DNA from: Phycisphaerae bacterium
GTDB lineage: Bacteria > Planctomycetota > Phycisphaerae > Sedimentisphaerales > Anaerohalosphaeraceae
DNA: 11,588 nt
Direction: 5' to 3'
Assembly (NCBI GenBank): GCA_021736615.1
Contig: JAIPFN010000182.1
Coordinates: 1-11,588 of the forward strand
Made by a program: the position numbers and the translations under genes. Positions 7,690 to 11,588 of the stretch are shown here, piece by piece (position 1 is the stretch's first letter; each line of letters begins with the position of its first letter). The notes below the pieces were generated by a model. It did not search any database, had not been told where the DNA came from, and saw only the letters and a program-made list of their open reading frames with translations.

Positions 7690-7708
7690 CGTTTATAGTC
7701 AATAAACG
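7690..7708. promoter_or_regulatory. Perfect dyad, candidate enhancer (activator-binding site) for the sigma-54 promoter
   Basis: CGTTTAT and ATAAACG form perfect 7-bp arms around a 5-bp spacer (AGTCA). The dyad centre is near -72 relative to the predicted sigma-54 start, which is a usual position for an enhancer bound by an NtrC-type activator. Size and symmetry suit a Fis-type HTH dimer. The 7-mer half-site alone is not rare in this AT-rich DNA, so the assignment rests on symmetry and position. Confidence 0.5.
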
Positions 7709-7788
7709 CATATTTTAATAAGACTACAATGAGGATTGACACCGGATGTGTACAATTTCCATACAAACAAAAACACGAAACGCAAAGA

Positions 7789-7859
7789 TGTGATGTTGGC
7801 AAGCCAAGGATAACATCGTAGGGGCACCCCTTGTGGGTGCCCAAAAAAAGCCCATCACA
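7789..7859. repeat. 71-bp palindromic repeat element (REP/MITE-like)
   Basis: Outer arms TGTGATG (7789-7795) and CATCACA (7853-7859) are perfect inverted repeats. Inside is a strong hairpin, GGGCACCC (7822-7829) and GGGTGCCC (7835-7842) with a 5-base loop. A second dyad, GATGTT/AACATC (7792-7797 and 7812-7817), encloses TTGGC-AA-GCCAA. Interspersed repeats with this kind of GGGCACCC hairpin are, from memory, common in environmental bacterial genomes and give spurious peptides beginning MGTHKGCPY. A minus-strand open frame at 7584-7844 begins exactly so. No transposase is present; mobility is inference. Confidence 0.6.
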
Positions 7860-7868
7860 AAAGTGAGC
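7843..7868 (-). terminator. Weak candidate intrinsic terminator after EBP2
   Basis: On the minus strand a short stem TCAC-TTTT-GTGA (7855-7866), optionally extended by GC pairs with a bulge, is followed within a few bases by seven T (7849-7843). It lies about 120 bp past the EBP2 stop, before the sigma-54 promoter. The stem is short and overlaps the palindromic repeat, so read-through is quite possible. Confidence 0.3.
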
Positions 7869-7925
7869 GAGAATTTAATGCGGCAAATAGGAGTGAGGAC
7901 GATTTGTCTTCTATCGTGCTGCGAA

Positions 7926-7956
7926 CATCCTGCCCGCAGAAACTGCCTTTAGGATG
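7926..7956. other. Symmetric two-tier hairpin downstream of EBP2
   Basis: CATCCT (7926-7931) pairs with AGGATG (7951-7956). Inside, after 4-base internal loops on each side, GCAG (7936-7939) pairs with CTGC (7943-7946) around a 3-base loop. No T tract follows on either strand, so it is not an obvious terminator. It would lie in the 3' untranslated part of the EBP2 transcript and might stabilise it. Function unknown. Confidence 0.35.
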
Positions 7957-7987
7957 CTAGCTGTACATTGCCAGGAAATAATCTAGC

Positions 7988-9373
7988 TTAAGCAGAAACC
8001 GCGACTTGTTGATTCGCAGTTGGAATATTATACTGTTTGACCTTGGCATACAGCGTTGCCCTGGTAATGCCAAGCAACGCCGCCGCTCTTGTTTTTTGGC
8101 CGTTTGATTCCTGAAGTGCCCTGCCGATAAGTTCCTTTTCGGCGTTTTCAAGCGAGAAATCCTTGAAACTGCATATCGCAGATGACTCCGGGTTCTCCAT
8201 AAGAAGATCGTCGGTAAGCATCAGATTGTTGCATCCGATCTTTTCGGTAGTCTCCATAAGGATCGCCCTGTCGATAACATTACAAAGCTCGCGAACATTG
8301 CCCGGCCAATCATGCTTCTTCAAGGTTTCCAACGCCAGCTTTGTCAGCGACCTGATCTTCGGAGTCTTATCAGGTGCAACCACCGACGTCCTCAGGAAGT
8401 ACTCGGCAAGAAGCGGAATATCTTCTTTGCGTTCGGGATGGCGAAGCGGAGCAAGAGTGATCGGGAAAACCGAAAGACGGTAATAAAGGTCCTTACGGAA
8501 CTTGCCTTCTTCGACTTCCTTAAGAAGATTGAGGTTGCTGGACGCGATAACAGTAGCGTTACACTTGATTTCCTTGGTCCCGCCGACCTTTCTGAACGTC
8601 TGCTCCTGGATAACTCTCAGCAGTTTAGCCTGAAGATCAAGCGGCATCTCACTGATCTCATCAAGGAAGATGGTCCCATTCTCGGCGATCTCAAAAAGAC
8701 CGGTCTTTTCAGTGTCAGCAGAAGTAAAGGACCCCTTGACATGACCAAAAAGTTCGCTCTCAAGCAAATTCGCCGTTAGTGCCGCACAGTTTACCGCAAC
8801 AAACTTGGAACCGCTGCCATGCCGTAATATATGAACAGCCTTAGCGGCAAGTTCCTTACCCGTACCAGTCTCACCGATAACAAGAACAGGGTTACACGCA
8901 CTCTTGGCAACGATCTTGATCATCTTGAGGCTGTTGGTAATCGAAGGACTCTTACCAACTATAGACACAGAAGCCGGACAATCATCGGCAAAGAAAACTT
9001 CTTCTTTACTGCGATTACCGCTCGAATACTTTACCTTATCAATAATACGTCCAAGGCGGCTGACATCGGATTCGCCATTAATGCAATCAAAAGCCCCGAA
9101 AGAGATCAAAGACTCAGCTTTAGCGTCATCCTCATCTTTCAGTACTGCAATCACAGCAAGTTTGGCGAATTTCGAGTTAACACTTTTTATAAACGCCGCC
9201 GTACTTTCGCCAAAGACACACTCATCTATTACGATCATATCCGGCTCGACGGTATTGATCACTTCCAATGTATCTTCAAGGTTATCTGCTGAAAAAAGAT
9301 TTGACGTAAAAGGCCGAACCATTTTATGTGTTTTCTGCTGATTACCGACAACAATAATTCTATCCAAAGACAT
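7988..9373 (-). CDS. Sigma-54-dependent activator with degenerate receiver and variant GAFTGA loop (EBP2)
   Basis: A 461-residue enhancer-binding protein. A receiver-like fold covers about 1-115, an AAA+ ATPase about 137-365 and a Fis-type HTH about 415-452 (EKELIGRALQESNGQKTRAA, then ALLGITRATLYAKV). Walker A is GETGTGKE (167-174) and Walker B ends IFLDE (235-239). The sigma-54 contact loop reads GSFTSA (214-219), not GAFTGA. The receiver has Asp50 at the phosphoacceptor position (IVIDE) but lacks the acidic pair (Gly10-Asn11) and the conserved Lys (Asn99 region), so phosphorylation is doubtful; FleQ is a known activator with an atypical receiver. AAGGA lies five bases before the ATG. The gene stands directly upstream of the sigma-54 flagellar operon in the same direction and has its own promoter, making it a likely regulator of that operon. 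Its loop variant leaves open a different role. Confidence 0.93.
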   Translation of the reverse strand: MSLDRIIVVGNQQKTHKMVRPFTSNLFSADNLEDTLEVINTVEPDMIVIDECVFGESTAAFIKSVNSKFAKLAVIAVLKDEDDAKAESLISFGAFDCINGESDVSRLGRIIDKVKYSSGNRSKEEVFFADDCPASVSIVGKSPSITNSLKMIKIVAKSACNPVLVIGETGTGKELAAKAVHILRHGSGSKFVAVNCAALTANLLESELFGHVKGSFTSADTEKTGLFEIAENGTIFLDEISEMPLDLQAKLLRVIQEQTFRKVGGTKEIKCNATVIASSNLNLLKEVEEGKFRKDLYYRLSVFPITLAPLRHPERKEDIPLLAEYFLRTSVVAPDKTPKIRSLTKLALETLKKHDWPGNVRELCNVIDRAILMETTEKIGCNNLMLTDDLLMENPESSAICSFKDFSLENAEKELIGRALQESNGQKTRAAALLGITRATLYAKVKQYNIPTANQQVAVSA

Positions 9374-9400
9374 AAATATCCTTGTTCAAAAGTAAGTAGG

Positions 9401-9431
9401 ATTATACTTAAGCCGCAGTGAACTACTGCAA
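9401..9431 (-). promoter_or_regulatory. Candidate sigma-70 promoter of EBP2 with embedded operator dyad
   Basis: Minus-strand TATAAT (9406-9401) is a perfect -10 box 28 bp before the EBP2 ATG. TTGCAG (9431-9426) is a weak -35 at a long 19-bp spacing, so an activator may be needed. The spacer and -35 contain the dyad GCAGT-GAACT-ACTGC (9415-9429), flanked by TACTT and AAGTA (9405-9409, 9430-9434) that extend the symmetry with a bulge. A regulator bound there would cover the promoter. Confidence 0.45.
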
Positions 9432-9740
9432 GTATTTATGAGTAATCGGCTCATCATATTTTAATCTTTAATTTTTCTTATAGGACCGGCCAATAATATT
9501 CGCCTTTATTTCTCGCTACGGCTGTTATTATAAAACCTTCCAGTTATGGGACGTCGCAGGCGAGTAAAATATAGCGATTTCATTTAGAAATACGTATAAC
9601 TATATTATAACCGATGATTCTTGAGGGATAGATTTTCCATATCTATACAATGTCGGCATTGGCAGCCCGACATTTTGAATTCAAAAGCAGTCTTACCAAT
9701 ATGGAAAAAATCATAGTCGATTGCTAAATTTGAAGTTTTT
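9432..9740. other. Gene-free stretch between WYL regulator and EBP2
   Basis: I see no convincing coding frame, tRNA or other RNA gene here on either strand. The stretch is AT-rich. Its one clear structure is the nested inverted repeat at 9633-9708. No good T-tract terminator follows the WYL gene stop at 9741, so some WYL transcripts may run into this region. Confidence 0.5.
9633..9708. repeat. Nested inverted repeat (76 bp)
   Basis: Outer arms TTTTCCATAT (9633-9642) and ATATGGAAAA (9699-9708) match over 10 bp. Inside, AATGTCGG (9649-9656) and CCGACATT (9667-9674) match over 8 bp around a 10-base loop. It lies about 30 bp past the WYL stop. It could be a small palindromic mobile remnant, an RNA structure ending the WYL message, or a protein site. 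No T tract directly follows the inner stem. Confidence 0.45.
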
Positions 9741-10706
9741 TTAGCTATTAATTTTTGCGGCTTTTTTTGCGATTGTCGCAATTTTCTTTCGCAGTTCCTT
9801 CGGAGCGATCACTTCTACCTGGTCGCCGTAACCCAGAATCCACCAACTGATCTCGCCGATTCCGTCAACGCGAAACTCAGCGTCAAGTGAACCGTCATCA
9901 TTGAAGCGAGTCTTCTGTGATTTGTGCCAGAGAACCTCGGCGACATTTCTCGCGACCATCCTGCTGAACCTGAGTTTGACATCGCAAATATCCCCCTGCT
10001 TGATCATCGACCAGGCATTTCCAAAATGCTCCTCAACATCAAAATCATCGGACGCAATATAACACTTATCCATGACCGTAATTTCTTTGATCCGGTTGAT
10101 CTTGAAAGTTCGGATCTCATCATGAATGGAAGACTTACCGATGACATACCAGCCGCGGCTTTTAAAAGCCATATGATAAGGATCAAGCACAGTCTCTATA
10201 TCACCCCCGTCATAAAGCGAGTGATAAACGATCTTGACCCGGAACTTCCTGCCGACAGCACGCTGCAAAACCCAGAAAATCTTCTCGGCAGGCCCAACTT
10301 GTGTATGCCAGTCATGACAGACAGAAATCTTATCCAGAGTAGCGTTGCAATACTTCCGAATTTCACCTGGAAGGTTGTTTTCAATCTTAATACCGCCCAT
10401 AACTGCCGAATTTTTGAAAGCCTTTGGAAGATGAGCCGAACCCTTACGAATAAGCATAAGAATACTTAACGCCTCCTGCAGGTTAAGATTGATCGACGGA
10501 AGAAAGAAATTAGGGTCAAGACGATACCCGCTGGCCTGATTATCATAATAATAAGGTATACCTATTGACTCAAGTTCATTGAGATCACGGAATAGTGTCC
10601 GGCGGCTCACATCAAGAAGACTAACCAGGTCGCCAACTGAATGGCTCTGGCCCGACTGAAGCAATGTCAATAGTTGAACAATTCTACTTATGCGGCTTGT
10701 TTTCAT
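9741..10706 (-). CDS. WYL-domain transcriptional regulator (DeoR-like HTH)
   Basis: A 321-residue DNA-binding protein. Residues 5-62 form a winged HTH of the HTH_11/DeoR type (SVGDLVSLLDVSRRTLFRDL then NELESIGIPYYYD and SGYRL). About 140-215 is a WYL domain, a ligand-sensing SH3-like fold: the hallmark reads GWYVIGKS (185-192), with Arg199 and Arg205 in the expected positions after it. The C-terminal part, including GEISWWILGYGDQVEVIAP, fits the WCX extension. Such proteins often sense nucleotides or nucleic acids and commonly repress or activate a nearby gene or their own. No toxin, restriction or CRISPR gene is present in this window to suggest a defence role. GGAA precedes the ATG. A strong promoter with an overlapping dyad suggests autoregulation. 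The ligand is unknown. Confidence 0.92.
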   Translation of the reverse strand: MKTSRISRIVQLLTLLQSGQSHSVGDLVSLLDVSRRTLFRDLNELESIGIPYYYDNQASGYRLDPNFFLPSINLNLQEALSILMLIRKGSAHLPKAFKNSAVMGGIKIENNLPGEIRKYCNATLDKISVCHDWHTQVGPAEKIFWVLQRAVGRKFRVKIVYHSLYDGGDIETVLDPYHMAFKSRGWYVIGKSSIHDEIRTFKINRIKEITVMDKCYIASDDFDVEEHFGNAWSMIKQGDICDVKLRFSRMVARNVAEVLWHKSQKTRFNDDGSLDAEFRVDGIGEISWWILGYGDQVEVIAPKELRKKIATIAKKAAKINS

Positions 10707-10734
10707 AGCAGTTCCGGTAATAAATCCATTTTAA

Positions 10735-10759
10735 AGTCTAATAAAAGCAATTCTAGACT
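10735..10759. promoter_or_regulatory. Dyad overlapping the WYL gene promoter, candidate autoregulatory operator
   Basis: AGTCTA (10735-10740) and TAGACT (10754-10759) are perfect 6-bp inverted arms whose centres lie 19 bp apart, about two helical turns. The right arm overlaps the -10 box and the left arm lies just past the predicted start of transcription. A dimeric HTH regulator bound here would block initiation. The WYL protein itself is the simplest candidate. Confidence 0.4.
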
Positions 10760-10777
10760 AAAAGAACCGACTGTCAA
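10750..10777 (-). promoter_or_regulatory. Sigma-70 promoter of the WYL regulator gene
   Basis: Minus-strand TTGACA (10777-10772) is a perfect -35 box. After 16 bases comes TAGAAT (10755-10750), matching the -10 consensus at five of six positions. The predicted start near 10743 leaves a leader of roughly 37 nt before the ATG at 10706. Confidence 0.6.
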
Positions 10778-10946
10778 CAGAAAACTCCGGCCTATTTCTT
10801 TCAATCACGCAATTAAATCTATTATTAGTACTCCTGACTTATGAAATTTTATTTAGTCCAAACCGTTTATAAGCCGAATATAACAAATAGTACGCTATTT
10901 AAATCCTTACTGCTAATAATTTTAACACCGGCCGGAAGGATTAATA
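10778..10946. other. Gene-free part of the divergent WYL/lipoprotein intergenic region
   Basis: This is the AT-rich part of the 354-bp region between the divergent genes. No coding frame is supported. It contains one perfect short dyad, AAATAG-TACG-CTATTT (10885-10900), and a GC-rich patch, CACCGGCCGG (10927-10936). The dyad lies about 50 bp upstream of the plus-strand -35 box and could be a regulator site. Nothing else stands out. Confidence 0.35.
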
Positions 10947-10975
10947 TTGACATGTAACGCCTGAAATGATACCAT
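10947..10975 (+). promoter_or_regulatory. Candidate sigma-70 promoter of the lipoprotein gene
   Basis: TTGACA (10947-10952) is followed after 17 bases by TACCAT (10970-10975; four of six -10 positions). The start near 10982 would give a leader of about 79 nt containing a small G/C hairpin (CCCC at 11005-11008 with GGGG at 11017-11020). A perfect TATAAT also occurs at 11037-11042, with a poor -35 region, and could serve as a nearer start. Confidence 0.45.
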
Positions 10976-11060
10976 TAAAGAGTGTCTCAACTGAACTGAC
11001 TTTGCCCCTGTATTTCGGGGTGGGGAAAAGTACGTTTATAATTTTTGGACAGGAAAGAAT

Positions 11061-11300
11061 ATGAAAAACATAATGAACCTGAACTCGTTAAGATATCTTA
11101 TATTTTCGATTTGCCTTGTAGTATTCGTCTTAACCCTGACCGGATGCGGCGGATCCATGAGCGAAACAAGTGCCGAAAGGTCAAGAAGACACAAACAGGT
11201 CGTACGCAGCGGTCTCGGACAGGTCGCTGATGACTGGGATGCTATTTGGCTCATGGACAGACGTTCCAAGCTGACCGACAAACTTATTCGCGATTACTAA
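11061..11300 (+). CDS. Small lipoprotein, 79 residues
   Basis: I do not recognise a named family. Residues 1-28 are a lipoprotein signal peptide with a hydrophobic core (YLIFSICLVVFVLTL) and the lipobox LTGC, giving lipidated Cys29. The mature part is only 51 residues, strongly charged and hydrophilic: CGGS, a segment rich in Arg and Lys (AERSRRHKQVVRSG), then DDWDAIWLMDRRSKLTDKLIRDY. The two Trp residues and the terminal basic helix may be the conserved core. AGGAAAG lies directly upstream of the ATG; Met5 is an alternative start. It has a plausible promoter and terminator of its own, so it may be a single-gene unit. The residues after the lipobox (GGS) do not match the Asp+2 inner-membrane retention signal known in enterics, so outer-membrane location is possible. 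Confidence 0.82.
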   Translation: MKNIMNLNSLRYLIFSICLVVFVLTLTGCGGSMSETSAERSRRHKQVVRSGLGQVADDWDAIWLMDRRSKLTDKLIRDY

Positions 11301-11338
11301 TCAGATTGGCATAATATTAGAATTCAGCAGCTGTCAAA

Positions 11339-11361
11339 TAATTGCACTTTTTGAGCAATTA
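11339..11361 (+). other. Hairpin after the lipoprotein gene
   Basis: TAATTGC (11339-11345) and GCAATTA (11355-11361) are perfect 7-bp arms around a 9-base loop that contains five T. It lies about 40 bp past the lipoprotein stop and precedes the stronger terminator-like hairpin. It may help end or stabilise the message. Confidence 0.35.
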
Positions 11362-11379
11362 CAGTGCTGACCGTAAAGG

Positions 11380-11405
11380 ATTCCCTGGATTTCAGGGGAT
11401 TTTAT
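11380..11405 (+). terminator. Probable intrinsic terminator of the lipoprotein gene
   Basis: ATTCCCTG (11380-11387) pairs with CAGGGGAT (11393-11400) over 8 bp, with one G-U pair, around the loop GATTT. Further weak pairs extend the stem. It is followed by TTTATAATTATTTT, a broken T-rich tail. It stands about 80 bp past the lipoprotein stop and before the next promoter. Confidence 0.6.
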
Positions 11406-11412
11406 AATTATT

Positions 11413-11440
11413 TTCACAACATCCTCTCAGGCCATACAGT
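11413..11440 (+). promoter_or_regulatory. Weak candidate sigma-70 promoter of the right-edge gene
   Basis: TTCACA (11413-11418, five of six -35 positions) is followed after 16 bases by TACAGT (11435-11440, four of six -10 positions). It lies just after the terminator-like hairpin and about 65 bp before the TTG start. The dyad at 11431-11472 overlaps its -10 box. Confidence 0.3.
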
Positions 11441-11472
11441 AAAGGACATAAAATACCTGCTTCATGTATGGC
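11431..11472. promoter_or_regulatory. 8-bp inverted repeat upstream of the right-edge gene
   Basis: GCCATACA (11431-11438) and TGTATGGC (11465-11472) are perfect inverted arms separated by 26 bases. The left arm overlaps the candidate -10 box. It may be a pair of operator half-sites or, if transcription starts farther upstream, an RNA stem in the leader. Confidence 0.35.
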
Positions 11473-11503
11473 ATTAAACGGATTTTAACTGGAGCTGGAA
11501 TCG

Positions 11504-11588
11504 TTGAATGCGATCTTAGAATACATTCTCAGAGTAAAAAACTCACCAGATGAAATGCTCATCGTAATCTTCGAACTTCTTCTGATAG
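11504..11588 (+). CDS. Start of an unidentified gene, possibly a membrane protein (cut by window edge)
   Basis: A frame beginning with TTG at 11504 stays open for 28 codons to the window edge. GGAG (11491-11494) lies at ideal distance, and an in-frame stop at 11486 bounds the frame upstream. The peptide reads (M)NAILEYILRVKNSPDEM followed by a hydrophobic run LIVIFELLLI, as at the start of a first transmembrane helix. The layout, a short amphipathic lead then a helix, is compatible with a CdaA-type diadenylate cyclase N-terminus, but far too little is visible to claim that. The alternative start ATG at 11555 has no comparable ribosome site. Confidence 0.45.
   Translation, partial: MNAILEYILRVKNSPDEMLIVIFELLLI

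Noticed and set aside
7584..7844. Minus-strand frame of 86 residues beginning MGTHKGCPY
   Set aside because: It starts inside the palindromic repeat, has a repeat-derived N-terminus, runs through the sigma-54 promoter and dyad, and has no family features. Treated as spurious.
7822..7849. GGGCACCC hairpin plus A/T run as a strong terminator
   Set aside because: The A run follows the stem on the plus strand, so on the minus strand the T run precedes the stem. It is not an intrinsic terminator in either direction; only the weak TCAC/GTGA stem before the T run remains as a candidate.
9374..9740. tRNA or other structured RNA gene in the gap
   Set aside because: No cloverleaf, CCA end or T-loop motif found by eye; only the nested inverted repeat stands out.
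11036..11281. Minus-strand 81-residue and plus-strand 61-residue frames over the lipoprotein gene
   Set aside because: They shadow the lipoprotein frame, which has a lipobox and a well-placed ribosome site; the others have neither.
11318..11332. TGGCATAATATTAGA as a plus-strand sigma-54 promoter
   Set aside because: The -12 element lacks the essential GC pair.
1..11588. CRISPR array, transposase, toxin-antitoxin or defence genes
   Set aside because: No direct repeats at regular spacing and no such protein families seen; the WYL regulator alone is not evidence of a defence island.

Overview
The window is chromosomal DNA from a flagellated, Gram-negative-type bacterium. The gene style suggests Planctomycetota, perhaps Phycisphaerae: a WYL-type regulator, long periplasmic TPR proteins next to flagellar genes, moderate-to-low GC judged by eye, and a repeat hairpin of a kind I associate with environmental genomes. 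This taxonomic guess is inference. No rRNA or other decisive marker is present.

Positions 1-7653 (minus strand) hold what reads as one long flagellar transcription unit. In transcription order it contains: a sigma-54 promoter (7639-7653) with a perfect dyad upstream (7690-7708); an 839-residue membrane-anchored TPR protein; a 302-residue exported TPR protein; a sigma-54 activator with a receiver domain lacking the phosphoacceptor Asp (EBP1); FliL; FliM; FliN; and the first 261 residues of FlhA, which runs off the left edge. Genes overlap by 4-8 bp or are separated by about 25 bp. The TPR proteins sit with the stator-associated protein FliL and the C-ring proteins FliM/FliN, so they may be lineage-specific motor or stator scaffold parts.

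Positions 7568-7987 are a gene-free control region with the sigma-54 promoter, the candidate enhancer dyad and a 71-bp palindromic repeat element. Upstream, 7988-9373 (minus) encodes a second sigma-54 activator (EBP2), also with a degenerate receiver and with an altered GAFTGA loop (GSFTSA). It has its own sigma-70-like promoter with an embedded dyad. A plausible circuit is that EBP2, alone or with EBP1, fires the sigma-54 promoter of the motor operon. EBP1 lies inside that operon and could amplify this output or drive later flagellar classes.

Positions 9374-9740 are gene-free and carry a nested inverted repeat. A DeoR/WYL-type regulator lies at 9741-10706 (minus), with a good sigma-70 promoter overlapped by a dyad. 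To its right, on the plus strand, are a small lipoprotein (11061-11300) with a leader and a terminator, and the first codons of a further gene from 11504, possibly a membrane protein. No tRNA, rRNA, CRISPR array, transposase or origin was seen.
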